Origin: Acidovorax radicis
Lineage (GTDB): Bacteria; Pseudomonadota; Gammaproteobacteria; Burkholderiales; Burkholderiaceae_C
Assembly: GCF_020510705.1 (NCBI RefSeq)
Contig: NZ_CP075184.1
Coordinates: 434,001 to 498,000 of the forward strand
Length of the DNA stretch: 64,000 bases
Reading direction: 5' to 3'
Under the pieces are notes generated by a model, which saw nothing but the letters and a program-made list of their open reading frames with translations, was not told the DNA's origin and made no database searches. A program made the translations under genes and the position numbers. This document shows, one piece after another, positions 1 to 17,942 of the stretch (its first letter is position 1; each line of letters begins with the position of its first letter).

Positions 1-79
1 AGGTCACCAATGCCAATGTTCCAGAGGCGGTGGGTGTGCGACGGGGTGTGTCGCCGGATGCGTTACGCAGTGAGGGCAT
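1..79 (-). CDS. N-terminal fragment of a leftward gene, probably an RND efflux periplasmic adaptor (AcrA/MexA-like)
   Basis: Only about 26 codons lie in the window, reading leftward from an ATG whose complement is at 77-79 and preceded by AAGGA at good spacing. The visible start (MPSLRNASGDTPRRTP, then a hydrophobic stretch beginning) fits the front of an exported protein but is too short to classify. The product guess comes from context: it diverges from an AcrR/TtgR-type repressor across an AcrR-like box, the usual arrangement for an efflux adaptor gene. The call is an inference; any gene under this repressor is possible. Confidence 0.4.
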   Translation of the reverse strand, partial: MPSLRNASGDTPRRTPTASGTLALVT

Positions 80-174
80 AGGAGTCCTTTTGATATGCAT
101 CAAGAAATTGAGGTTCAGTCAGCGCAAGCTTCGCAGGGAGGCGTTCTAGCTGGATTTTGAATGGGATGACATAA

Positions 175-204
175 AATTATACATACAATCATGAATGTAT
201 AATT
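175..204. promoter_or_regulatory. AcrR/TtgR-type operator in a divergent promoter
   Basis: A perfect 10-bp inverted repeat (AATTATACAT at 175-184, ATGTATAATT at 195-204) with a 10-bp spacer lies between the efflux-like gene and the TetR gene. Its centre, TACATACAATCATGAATGTA, closely matches the known E. coli AcrR box (TACATACA, three bases, TGAATGTA). Perfect TATAAT hexamers occur on both strands inside the arms, so a bound repressor would cover divergent -10 elements. Confidence 0.7.
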
Positions 205-261
205 ACAGGAAGCTCATGTTTTGGGCGGATTGTTATTGCGAACCAAGGGAGGTTTTTCGCC

Positions 262-903
262 ATGGCCCGTCGGACGAAAGAGGATGCCATTGCTACGCGG
301 AACGGCCTTATTGACGCGGCCGAGCGTGTTTTCCGTGAGAAGGGGGTGTCCCGCGCATCATTGAGTGACATTGCTCATGCAGCGGGCGCGACCCGGGGTG
401 CCATTTACTGGCACTTCAAAGACAAGGTGGATCTGTTTGGCGCAATGATGGATCGGGTCACGCTGCCGCTCGAGCAGGGTTTTGGTGGGTTTGAGTCGAG
501 CGCTTGTTCGGACCCGGTGCAGCGGCTGAGATCCGTCATGGCAATGGTGCTGCGCAGCGTGGCGTCGGATGAGCGGACCCGAAGGGTGTTTGAGATAGCG
601 CTCTATAAGGTGGAGTATGTGAGTGATTTGATGGGGTTGCGGGAGCGTCATCTGGTTGCCGCCGAAACTTTCACACGCCAGTTGGCGCGCGATTTTGAAA
701 TGGCGGCGAATTTGCATGATGTACCTTTGCGGGTGACTCCGATGGAGGCGGCCATTGGCCTGCACGCTCTGTTTGACGGATTGATCCGTGGGTGGATTCT
801 TGGCGAGGGCGGCTTCGACCTTCTGAGGGTGGGGGGCGCGAGTACCGACGCCTTCCTGGTGGGGCTTGGGTTGCCGTTGCCAGAGGAGAGGCTGCCCGAC
901 TGA
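262..903 (+). CDS. TetR family repressor of AcrR/TtgR type
   Basis: 213 aa, normal length for AcrR/TtgR repressors of RND efflux pumps. The N-terminal 60 residues form a TetR helix-turn-helix, with SDIAHAAGATRGAIYWHF followed by KDKVDLF, the hallmark of this subfamily. The C-terminal part, to about residue 205, matches the TetR_C_2 ligand-binding region in general character. The gene starts 58 bp downstream of an AcrR-like palindrome and diverges from a gene at the window edge, so it most likely represses both itself and that neighbour. The ligand cannot be read from sequence. Confidence 0.85.
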   Translation: MARRTKEDAIATRNGLIDAAERVFREKGVSRASLSDIAHAAGATRGAIYWHFKDKVDLFGAMMDRVTLPLEQGFGGFESSACSDPVQRLRSVMAMVLRSVASDERTRRVFEIALYKVEYVSDLMGLRERHLVAAETFTRQLARDFEMAANLHDVPLRVTPMEAAIGLHALFDGLIRGWILGEGGFDLLRVGGASTDAFLVGLGLPLPEERLPD

Positions 904-982
904 GTGTGTTGGGTGGATGCTTGGTGCGCTGCGTTGCAGCCTCTCAACGTGCGATAATTGTCGGCTATTAGTTTTGAGAACT

Positions 983-1058
983 GCGGCTGTAGCTCAGTGG
1001 ATAGAGTATTGGCCTCCGAAGCCAAGGGTCGTGGGTTCGATCCCCGCCAGCCGCACCA
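983..1058 (+). tRNA. tRNA-Arg (CCG)
   Basis: 76-nt cloverleaf with encoded CCA. Acceptor GCGGCTG pairs with CAGCCGC; the anticodon loop CTCCGAA gives anticodon CCG (Arg, codon CGG); the T-loop is TTCGATC. First of four tRNAs ahead of tuf. Confidence 0.97.
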
Positions 1059-1156
1059 ATCATGATGTTTGCGCCGAAAAGAGGTCTTGCTTGGCGCGCA
1101 AAAGTGGATGAATTTTTCGGCCGTTGAAAATTTAGTGATATAATTCGAAATTCTCC

Positions 1157-1242
1157 GGAGGGGTGCCCGAGTGGCTAAAGGGGGCAGACTGTAAATCTGT
1201 TGGCTTACGCCTACACTGGTTCGAATCCAGTCCCCTCCACCA
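1157..1242 (+). tRNA. tRNA-Tyr (GTA)
   Basis: 86-nt class II tRNA with long variable arm. Acceptor GGAGGGG, anticodon loop CTGTAAA (anticodon GTA), T-loop TTCGAAT and encoded CCA. Confidence 0.97.
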
Positions 1243-1314
1243 GTTAATGAGTTGTGATGGATGTGGCCCGGCTTTTTCTAAGAAGAGATGGGCTTGCAAA
1301 GGCGGTTTGCCGAT

Positions 1315-1388
1315 GCGGGAGTAGTTCAATGGTAGAACCCTAGCCTTCCAAGCTAATGACGCGGGTTCGATTCCCGTCTCCCGCTCCA
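1315..1388 (+). tRNA. tRNA-Gly (TCC)
   Basis: 74-nt cloverleaf. Acceptor GCGGGAG pairs with CTCCCGC; the anticodon loop CTTCCAA gives TCC. Ends in TCCA. Confidence 0.96.
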
Positions 1389-1455
1389 TTGCTGTTACTC
1401 GTTGGTTGGGTTGTGTGAGTTAGAGATTTTGATGTTGTGCAAGCGGCGTCAAGCT

Positions 1456-1530
<75 letters not shown>

Positions 1531-1604
1531 CTTTCTGGTGCTTTCAGTTTTGGTTGCGCCTAAATACTGTTGTGTTGGTCTAGATTTTTTTCGGAGTCGG
1601 AAAA

Positions 1605-2795
<1,191 letters not shown>

Positions 2796-2807
2796 TAAGG
2801 CATACAC

Positions 2808-2883
2808 AGGGGTATAGCTCAATTGGCAGAGCGTCGGTCTCCAAAACCGAAGGTTGTAGGTTCGATTCCTACTGCCCCTGCCA
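2808..2883 (+). tRNA. tRNA-Trp (CCA)
   Basis: 76-nt cloverleaf. Acceptor AGGGGTA pairs with TGCCCCT (one T-G pair); the anticodon loop CTCCAAA gives CCA. It sits between tuf and secE, the usual betaproteobacterial position. Confidence 0.97.
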
Positions 2884-2902
2884 CTTGAATGTGGCTCAAA
2901 AA

Positions 2903-2927
2903 AAGCCCGCCAGTACCTGGCGGGCTT
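2903..2927. terminator. GC-rich hairpin between tRNA-Trp and secE
   Basis: Perfect 11-bp stem, AAGCCCGCCAG at 2903-2913 and CTGGCGGGCTT at 2917-2927, with loop TAC. A run of A precedes it, but only two T follow on the plus strand, so it is a canonical terminator only for leftward transcription. Rightward it may be a weak terminator or a processing stem separating the tRNA/tuf transcript from secE. Confidence 0.6.
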
Positions 2928-2973
2928 CGGCGTCTTGATTGACGCAAAAAATCGGAAGCAGGAATACTCAAAG

Positions 2974-3360
2974 ATGGCCACTTCACAGGTTGAAACTGTT
3001 AACACAGGCGCCGACAAGGCCAAGCTCGCGTTGGTAGTGGCTTTGGTCATTGCCTCGGTCGTGGGCTTCTATTTGTTGGGTAAACAAGGTGTTTTTGCTC
3101 AATGGGCGGTACTGATCGTTGGTTTGGTGGTGGCTGTCGGCGTTTTCTTGCTGTCGGAATCTGGTCGGCAGTTTGTGGCTTTTGCGCGGGATGCCTGGCG
3201 CGAGGTGAAAAAGGTTGTTTGGCCAACGCGCAAAGAAACTCTCCAGATGACGGCATACGTGTTTGCCTTTGTGGTGATCATGGCCTTGTTTCTTTGGATG
3301 ACGGATAAAACGCTTGAATGGGTTTTGTACGATTTGATTTTGGGGTGGAGAAAGTCATGA
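2974..3360 (+). CDS. secE: Preprotein translocase subunit SecE
   Basis: 128 aa, with three membrane segments like E. coli SecE. Two hydrophobic segments lie near residues 19-38 and 44-62. The conserved amphipathic SecE signature [16 protein letters not shown] is followed by the C-terminal helix that contacts SecY. The ATG at 2974 is chosen over an upstream TTG at 2935 because AGGA precedes it and the N-terminus then looks normal. The gene overlaps nusG by four bases (ATGA), so the pair is translationally coupled. Confidence 0.97.
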   Translation: MATSQVETVNTGADKAKLALVVALVIASVVGFYLLGKQGVFAQWAVLIVGLVVAVGVFLLSESGRQFVAFARDAWREVKKVVWPTRKETLQMTAYVFAFVVIMALFLWMTDKTLEWVLYDLILGWRKS

Positions 3361-3953
3361 CGACCGTTGCAGAGAACACTGGAGCAGAAGCTCCTGCAGG
3401 CGCATCTGTTTCGGTAAACCCGGATTTGCGTTGGTACATCGTGCATGCCTATTCAGGTATGGAAAAGGCTGTTGAGCGGAATATCCAGGAGCGTATTGCT
3501 CGTGCAGGGATGCAAGCCAAGTTCAATCGCATACTTGTTCCCACCGAAGAGGTGGTGGAGATGAAAAATGGCCAGCGTAAGACGACGGAACGTCGCTTGT
3601 TTCCTGGTTACGTGTTCGTCGAAATGGTCATGGATGACGATACTTGGCACTTGGTGAAACACACCAATAAAGTGACGGGCTTTGTGGGGGGGGCAAAAAA
3701 TCGGCCCGCTCCTATTTCTGAAGAAGAGGTTCAGAAGATCGTCAGCCAGATGCAGGAAGGCACGGACAAGCCGCGCCATAAGGTCGAATTCATGGTGGGC
3801 GAACTCATTCGAGTCAAAGAAGGTCCGTTCACGGATTTCAACGGCTCGGTGGAAGAGGTCAATTACGAAAAGAGTCGCGTGCGTGTGTCGGTGATGATTT
3901 TCGGACGCTCAACGCCAGTCGAGCTGGAATTTGGACAGGTTGAGAAAACCTGA
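3357..3953 (+). CDS. nusG: Transcription termination/antitermination factor NusG
   Basis: 198 aa. The N-terminal NGN domain ([19 protein letters not shown], then [12 protein letters not shown]) binds RNA polymerase. The C-terminal KOW domain ([20 protein letters not shown]) contacts Rho or S10/NusE. The ATG at 3357 overlaps the secE stop. The N-terminal extension of about 20 Ala/Thr/Val-rich residues is longer than in E. coli but common in this family. Confidence 0.98.
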   Translation: MTTVAENTGAEAPAGASVSVNPDLRWYIVHAYSGMEKAVERNIQERIARAGMQAKFNRILVPTEEVVEMKNGQRKTTERRLFPGYVFVEMVMDDDTWHLVKHTNKVTGFVGGAKNRPAPISEEEVQKIVSQMQEGTDKPRHKVEFMVGELIRVKEGPFTDFNGSVEEVNYEKSRVRVSVMIFGRSTPVELEFGQVEKT

Positions 3954-4095
3954 TTCTTGGGTAGTCCAGGAATTTCTAAGATTTGATGGCGCACTTTCCG
4001 ACTCGGTGCCGTCATTGTGATGATGAGTCGTTAACCCCGGGGAGCCGATTGCTGCATGGTGTGGCATAGGCGTTATGACCCGTAAGGAATAAAAC

Positions 4096-4527
4096 ATGGC
4101 GAAAAAAATCGTAGGTTTTATCAAGCTGCAAGTTCCAGCTGGTAAGGCCAATCCCTCTCCACCAATCGGCCCTGCACTGGGTCAGCGTGGTCTCAACATC
4201 ATGGAGTTCTGCAAGGCATTCAATGCGCAGACCCAGGGCGTTGAGCCAGGGCTGCCACTGCCCGTGGTCATCACGGCATTTGCAGACAAGAGCTTCACCT
4301 TCATCATCAAGACGCCGCCAGCGACGACTCTGATCAAGAAGGCCATCAAGCTCGACAAGGGTTCTGCGAACCCGCTGAAGACCAAGGTCGGCAAAATCAC
4401 GCGCGAACAGCTCGAAGAGATCGCCAAGACCAAGATGAAGGACATGAATGCTGCCAACGTCGCTGCCGCTGTGCGCACGTTGGCTGGTTCTGCACGCTCG
4501 ATGGGCGTGACGGTGGAGGGTTTGTAA
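4096..4527 (+). CDS. rplK: 50S ribosomal protein L11
   Basis: 143 aa, full length. L11 binds the GTPase-associated centre of 23S rRNA. It contains the N-terminal [23 protein letters not shown] and the C-terminal rRNA-binding domain with [28 protein letters not shown], in pieces I recognise as the L11 signature. It starts 142 bp after nusG behind AAGGAAT and is followed one base later by rplA. Confidence 0.99.
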   Translation: MAKKIVGFIKLQVPAGKANPSPPIGPALGQRGLNIMEFCKAFNAQTQGVEPGLPLPVVITAFADKSFTFIIKTPPATTLIKKAIKLDKGSANPLKTKVGKITREQLEEIAKTKMKDMNAANVAAAVRTLAGSARSMGVTVEGL

Positions 4528-4528
4528 C

Positions 4529-5227
4529 ATGGCCAAGCTGACTAAGAAGCAAAAAGCCCTGCAAGGCAAGGTAGACAGCAACAAGCTGTATGCATTCGCT
4601 GAAGCTGTTGTGATCGTTAAGGACGCCGCTACGGCCAAGTTCGACGAATCCATCGACGTGGCTGTTCAGCTTGGCATCGATGCCAAGAAGTCCGACCAAG
4701 TGGTTCGCGGCGCCGTGGTGCTGCCCAACGGGACCGGCAAGACGACTCGCGTAGCTGTGTTCGCCCAAGGCGCCAAGGCCGAAGAAGCCAAAGCGGCTGG
4801 CGCCGACATCGTGGGTATGGACGACTTGGCCGCCATGGTCAAGGCCGGTGACATGCCTTTCGACGTGGTGATCGCCGCCCCTGACGCAATGCGCGTTGTC
4901 GGTACGCTCGGCCAGATCCTGGGTCCACGCGGCCTGATGCCTAACCCTAAGGTGGGCACTGTGACGCCTGACGTTGCCACGGCTGTTAAGAACGCCAAGG
5001 CTGGTCAAGTGCAGTTCCGTGTTGACAAGGCAGGCATCGTGCACAGCACCATCGGTCGCCGCTCGTTTGACAACGACAAGCTGCAAGGCAACTTGGCTGC
5101 ACTGATCGAGGCGCTGACCAAGGCCAAGCCTGCAACCAGCAAGGGTGTATACCTGCGCAAGGTGGCTGTTTCCTCCACGATGGGCCTGGGTGTTCGGGTG
5201 GATACGCAGACCATCGCTGCAGCGTAA
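4529..5227 (+). CDS. rplA: 50S ribosomal protein L1
   Basis: 232 aa. L1 forms the mobile stalk at the ribosomal E site and in many bacteria represses its own operon by binding the L11 leader mRNA. The signature [21 protein letters not shown] and the central [19 protein letters not shown] region are intact. The ATG lies one base after the rplK stop, indicating coupling. Confidence 0.99.
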   Translation: MAKLTKKQKALQGKVDSNKLYAFAEAVVIVKDAATAKFDESIDVAVQLGIDAKKSDQVVRGAVVLPNGTGKTTRVAVFAQGAKAEEAKAAGADIVGMDDLAAMVKAGDMPFDVVIAAPDAMRVVGTLGQILGPRGLMPNPKVGTVTPDVATAVKNAKAGQVQFRVDKAGIVHSTIGRRSFDNDKLQGNLAALIEALTKAKPATSKGVYLRKVAVSSTMGLGVRVDTQTIAAA

Positions 5228-5462
5228 TTGCAAGAAATCTTCGGATCTGCCTTCGGGCGGGCCCGATGTGGTGGGCTGGGACTGCTTCGGTAGTCGCAGG
5301 CCATCCAAGACCGTTGGTGCGTGATCCAGTCGCGCTTAAAGACACAGAGACGCCAACGCAGATGGCGATCCCGCTGCTGATGGAATTTTTCCTGAACAGT
5401 TGGTCGCTGCAACAAGAGCGCGCATGAGGCATCCGCCGAGTGCGCATTTTAAGGAGTAGACC
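5228..5462 (+). promoter_or_regulatory. Untranslated leader ahead of rplJ-rplL
   Basis: 235 bases without a gene between rplA and rplJ. In many bacteria this leader holds a promoter and the binding site for the L10-(L7/L12) complex that represses rplJL translation. Short GC stems (for example around 5250-5280) are visible, but I cannot assign the L10 site from the sequence alone. AAGGAG at 5450-5455 serves rplJ. Confidence 0.5.
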
Positions 5463-5987
5463 TTGAGTCTTAATCGCAGTGAGAAAGAAGCGGTCATCAG
5501 TGAAGTGACCAGCCTCGCCGCTAAAGCTCAAACGCTTGTGATCGCGGAATACCGTGGCATCACGGTCGCCGACATGACCAAACTGCGTGTTGATGCTCGC
5601 AGCAAGGGCGTGACCCTGAGTGTTCTGAAGAACACTTTGGCTCGCCGTGCTGTAGCTGGCAGCGCATTTGACGTGATGGCCGACCAGATGACTGGTCCGC
5701 TGATCTATGGCTTCTCCGAAGACGCTGTGGCCGCCGCCAAGGTGGTGGCCGATTTCGCGAAGACCAACGACAAGTTGGTGATTCGTGGTGGCGCTTTCGG
5801 TGGCAAAGCCCTGGATGTCAACGGCGTTAAGCAACTGGCTAACATTCCTTCCAAGGAAGTTCTGTTGGCTCAGATTTGTGGCTTGCTTATGTCCCCCATC
5901 TCGCGTACAGCCGTTGTGCTGGGCGCGCTGGCGGCCAAAAAAGGCGAAGGCGCTGCCGAGACGGCCGCCGAACCTGTTGCGGCTTGA
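5463..5987 (+). CDS. rplJ: 50S ribosomal protein L10
   Basis: 174 aa. L10 anchors L7/L12 dimers to 23S rRNA. It begins at an unusual TTG (5463), chosen because AAGGAG lies eight bases upstream and the product starts with the family-typical [14 protein letters not shown]. The conserved [20 protein letters not shown] follows. The Ala/Glu-rich tail binds L7/L12. Weak-start use fits tight translational control through the leader. Confidence 0.98.
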   Translation: MSLNRSEKEAVISEVTSLAAKAQTLVIAEYRGITVADMTKLRVDARSKGVTLSVLKNTLARRAVAGSAFDVMADQMTGPLIYGFSEDAVAAAKVVADFAKTNDKLVIRGGAFGGKALDVNGVKQLANIPSKEVLLAQICGLLMSPISRTAVVLGALAAKKGEGAAETAAEPVAA

Positions 5988-6027
5988 TGGCCCGGCAGAT
6001 AACCAACAAAATTGTTAGGAAATAAAA

Positions 6028-6402
<375 letters not shown>

Positions 6403-6418
6403 TTCGGTCTTGATCAAG

Positions 6419-6448
6419 GGCTGGAGTGCTCCGCAAGGGCCTCCAGCC
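6419..6448 (+). terminator. Putative attenuator hairpin between rplL and rpoB
   Basis: GGCTGGAG (6419-6426) pairs with CTCCAGCC (6441-6448) around a 14-base loop, followed by only three T. Its place, 17 bp after rplL and 220 bp before rpoB, matches the partial terminator known from the E. coli rplL-rpoB gap, which lowers rpoBC transcription relative to the ribosomal genes. The 265-bp gap has no other clear feature. Confidence 0.55.
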
Positions 6449-6667
6449 TTTGGTGCTTTCAGAGTGCACCCGCAAGCCTCGTTGTAAACGAGACTTCCGA
6501 GTGTTTTCTGACAACCCCGACAGCAGAAGACGCCTTGGTTCGGGTGATGTGCAATGCATCACCGTCCGCCATGGTTGGTAGTGGCCAACCGCCAAGCCTG
6601 TAAGGTTTCTTTCCCTTGCGGGTCAGTCGTCGCAGACCCAGGACTCATGTCTTTGCCCGGAGATCTC

Positions 6668-10780
<4,113 letters not shown>

Positions 10781-10801
10781 GCAGAAAAGGAAAGAGTCAT
10801 T

Positions 10802-15040
<4,239 letters not shown>

Positions 15041-15125
15041 GGCGACGCTGGACAAGCGCCTGTGCGATGTGTTGCACGCAAAAGGCCTGTTCGGCGTTGA
15101 CCTGAACCCTGCCGTGGTTTTCGCC

Positions 15126-15169
15126 AAAACGCTCCCATCCTGCCGCGAGGCAGGATGGGAGCGTTTTTT
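15126..15169 (+). terminator. Rho-independent terminator of the rpoBC operon
   Basis: A 19-bp stem (15126-15144 with 15149-15167), core CGCTCCCATCCTGCC, loop GCGA, ending in six T (15164-15169). The symmetric A and T ends make it potentially bidirectional. Confidence 0.93.
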
Positions 15170-15244
15170 ATGGAAAATCTTTTCTTTTGTGATTTTTGGC
15201 GGGCTGGTGCGCGTGAAGAGGCGCGCCTAAGCCCCCGGTTTTGC

Positions 15245-15847
15245 ATGTTTTGGTCATCACCTCTTTTTTGGATCGCCATTGCCATCTTTCTGTTCTGGGC
15301 CTTAGGGGCCTACAACCGCTTGATGCGGTTGCGCTCGGCCGTTGTGCAGTCGTTTGGCAACTTTGACGCACACATGGTGCGCCTGGTGGCCTTGCTGGGT
15401 GAGTTTGGTGCGACCCAAGCAACGCGAAGGGGAAGTCTGGTGGCAGACGACGCCAACCATGAAGATGCCGAGGCGGCTGCTCTGCAGGGCGCTGCCAATC
15501 AGTTGAGTGCCTCGCTGGCCGTTGCACGTGCGCGACCGCTCCATCCGGGCGCGATGGCCGCATTGTCGGCAGCGCGGGATGTGCTGCAAGCCACTTGGCA
15601 CAGCGCTGCCCGCAAAATGGAGGAGCCCCCCATGGCGACCGACGTCCCGTTGCCTCAGACGTCTTCGGTTGTGGGCGCTGACCAAGCGTCTGTCTGGCAA
15701 GTGCGGTGGGATGAATATGCACTCCAAAACGAACAGGCTACGCAGCTCTTCAATGACGCGGTGCGGCAGTACAACGAGGGTGTAGCGCAGTTTCCCGCGA
15801 ACCTGTTGGCCAAGGTATTTGGCTTTAAGGCCGCATGTGCGCTGTAA
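15245..15847 (+). CDS. LemA family membrane-anchored protein
   Basis: 200 aa. One N-terminal membrane helix (about residues 4-22, FWIAIAIFLFWALGAYN) is followed by a mostly helical soluble part. The ending NDAVRQYNEGVAQFPANLLAKVFGF is the LemA family C-terminal signature. The ATG at 15245 is chosen because it puts the anchor at the N-terminus; upstream in-frame ATGs lie on or next to the rpoC terminator. Cellular role unknown in general. The central Ala-rich region is more degenerate than in typical LemA proteins. Confidence 0.75.
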   Translation: MFWSSPLFWIAIAIFLFWALGAYNRLMRLRSAVVQSFGNFDAHMVRLVALLGEFGATQATRRGSLVADDANHEDAEAAALQGAANQLSASLAVARARPLHPGAMAALSAARDVLQATWHSAARKMEEPPMATDVPLPQTSSVVGADQASVWQVRWDEYALQNEQATQLFNDAVRQYNEGVAQFPANLLAKVFGFKAACAL

Positions 15848-15865
15848 CCCCCTATGAGGAACACG

Positions 15866-17326
15866 ATGAAACAGTCACCAGGCAGTGCCCCCACCAAGCC
15901 AGGATATCCCCGAGACCGAGGCGCAGGGCATGAGCGCAGTGCTGGTGCGCCAGCGCTGGGGGCTTCAGGCGCAAGCGCGCACGCAGGGAGCCAAGGCGTG
16001 GCCCTGTGGCAGCAGTTGACCGGCGTGGCTGCTGCATTCCAGGCCATCAGGGGCGGGCAATCGGGTACGGCGGCCCTCGCCGGGGTGGATTCGTCTCTGC
16101 GGCCTGGTGTGCAGGCGCTCCTGTTCCAGGTTTTGCGCCAAGCGGGCAGGGCGGAGGCGCTGCGCCGCCAACTGGCAACACGCACGCCGCCGCCCGCAGC
16201 AGACGCTTTGTTGTGTGCGGCGCTGGCCCTCTGCTGGAACCCCGAAGACGCGCCCTACGAGCCATTCACCTTGGTGAATCAGGCCGTGGAGGCGGCCAAG
16301 AACCATGCCGCAACCCGGGCGCAGGCCTCTTTCATCAACGGCTGCCTGCGCCGTTTCCTGCGCGAGCGGGATGCGCTGGTGGCGGTTACGGACCGAGACC
16401 CGGTTGCCCGGTGGAATCACCCCCGCTGGTGGATTGATCGGCTCCGCAAAGACCACCCCAAAAATTGGGAGCAAATTCTCCTGGCCAACAACGCCCATGC
16501 GCCCATGACGCTGCGGGTTAATCAGCAAAAATGCACGGTAGCGCAGTACCAGTCAGCGCTAGGTGCTATCAATTTGAGTGCGATGGGGCTCGGAGGGATG
16601 GCGTTGGCTTTGGAGCAGCCCGTGCCGGTGCCGCTGCTGCCCGGCTTTGCCGACGGCTGGGTGTCGGTGCAAGACAGCGCTGCACAGCAGGCTGCGCCAT
16701 TGCTGCTGTATGGGCTGGACTTGTCCAGGCCATTGCGTGTGCTCGATGCCTGTGCGGCGCCTGGTGGCAAAACAGCGCATCTGCTAGAAATGGCGGGCGC
16801 CAATACGCCGCTGGAAGTCACGGCACTGGAGATTGATGCCACACGCGCCGCACGCATCACGGAGACGCTTGAGCGACTGGGCTTGCATGCGACCGTGCTA
16901 GTGGCGGACGCCGCTCGCCCCCAGGACTGGTGGCAACAGCATGGTGGTGGCGCCTTGTTTGACGCCATTTTGCTAGATGCGCCCTGCACCGCATCGGGGA
17001 TCGTCCGACGTCACCCGGATGTCCGCTGGTTGCGGCGCGAGACCGATATTGCCCAATTGGCCGTTCTGCAGGCGCAGTTGCTGCGGGCCCTGTGGCCGCT
17101 GGTGCGGCCAGGCGGGCGGTTGTTGTATTGCACGTGTTCCGTGTTCCGGGCGGAGGGCGATGGGCAGGTGCAAGCGTTCCTTGCAAACAACACTGATGCG
17201 CAATTGCTGCCTTCCCCCGGTCATTTAATTCCCGGTAAAGGCGACATGAACGAAGCTGTCCCGGACAATCTGAGCGGTGATCACGACGGCTTCTTTTACG
17301 CACTGTTGCAAAAATCGACGCATTGA
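15866..17326 (+). CDS. rsmB: 16S rRNA (cytosine-967-C5) methyltransferase RsmB
   Basis: 486 aa. An N-terminal NusB-like RNA-binding domain (about residues 45-180) is followed by a Rossmann SAM methyltransferase domain with DACAAPGGKTAHLLEMA. The two catalytic cysteines lie in DAPCTASG and CTCSVF, as in m5C RNA methyltransferases. The ATG at 15866 is preferred over one at 15854 because GAGGA lies just ahead. Residues around 221-240 are encoded by DNA resembling the dispersed palindromic element of this genome. It overlaps the next gene by about 50 bp. Confidence 0.93.
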   Translation: MKQSPGSAPTKPGYPRDRGAGHERSAGAPALGASGASAHAGSQGVALWQQLTGVAAAFQAIRGGQSGTAALAGVDSSLRPGVQALLFQVLRQAGRAEALRRQLATRTPPPAADALLCAALALCWNPEDAPYEPFTLVNQAVEAAKNHAATRAQASFINGCLRRFLRERDALVAVTDRDPVARWNHPRWWIDRLRKDHPKNWEQILLANNAHAPMTLRVNQQKCTVAQYQSALGAINLSAMGLGGMALALEQPVPVPLLPGFADGWVSVQDSAAQQAAPLLLYGLDLSRPLRVLDACAAPGGKTAHLLEMAGANTPLEVTALEIDATRAARITETLERLGLHATVLVADAARPQDWWQQHGGGALFDAILLDAPCTASGIVRRHPDVRWLRRETDIAQLAVLQAQLLRALWPLVRPGGRLLYCTCSVFRAEGDGQVQAFLANNTDAQLLPSPGHLIPGKGDMNEAVPDNLSGDHDGFFYALLQKSTH

Positions 17327-17942
17327 ATCTTTCAAGGCGCGGTGGTTAGTGCTCGCCACCTGTGTTCTGGTGGCGGTCACCTGTTGGCTTGCGCCCGCTG
17401 CGTGGGCTACACAGCCTGCAACCGCCGAAGTGGGCGAGTTGCGCCTGGAGCGGTCGGACGAGGGGATTTATCTCAGCGCTGCGTTGCAGTTCGACTTGCC
17501 CGAGTTGGCCGAGGATGCCTTGTACAAAGGTATTCCCATGTTCTTTGTTGCCGACGCTGTGGTGCTGCGTGATCGCTGGTATTGGTCAGACCGGCAGGTG
17601 GCCGAGACCTCGCGCTATTTCCGCCTGAGCTACCAACCCCTCACACGGCGCTGGCGCCTCAATATCTCCCCGGTGCCGTTCACCAACAGCGGCCTCGGCG
17701 TGGTCCTTGGGCAAAATTTTGACAACTATGCGGATGCATTGGCTTCCATTCAACGCATTTCGCACTGGAAGATCGCAGAAGGCAGCGAGATCGATTCCAA
17801 TGCGATGCACACCGTCCATTTCCGATTCAGGCTGGACATGTCCCAATTGCCCCGCCCCTTCCAGATCGGCGTGGCGGGTCGCACGGGCTGGAACCTCCTG
17901 GTTTCAAGCAGCCAGCGTCTGGGCGCAGAATCTGCCAAGTGA
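17277..17942 (+). CDS. DUF4390 protein, exported
   Basis: About 221 aa from a GTG. A hydrophobic signal-like segment (LVLATCVLVAVTCWLAPAAWA, split here as two parts around the Cys) ends at AWA-TQ, giving a likely periplasmic product. The remainder (ALQFDLPELAEDALYKGIP, then YFRLSYQPLTRRWRLN) matches the DUF4390 family, which in betaproteobacteria is encoded between rsmB and ntrY. Function unknown. The start is uncertain: the GTG lies inside rsmB and no clear ribosome site is visible. The stop overlaps the ntrY start (GTGA). Confidence 0.8.
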   Translation: MITTASFTHCCKNRRIESFKARWLVLATCVLVAVTCWLAPAAWATQPATAEVGELRLERSDEGIYLSAALQFDLPELAEDALYKGIPMFFVADAVVLRDRWYWSDRQVAETSRYFRLSYQPLTRRWRLNISPVPFTNSGLGVVLGQNFDNYADALASIQRISHWKIAEGSEIDSNAMHTVHFRFRLDMSQLPRPFQIGVAGRTGWNLLVSSSQRLGAESAK

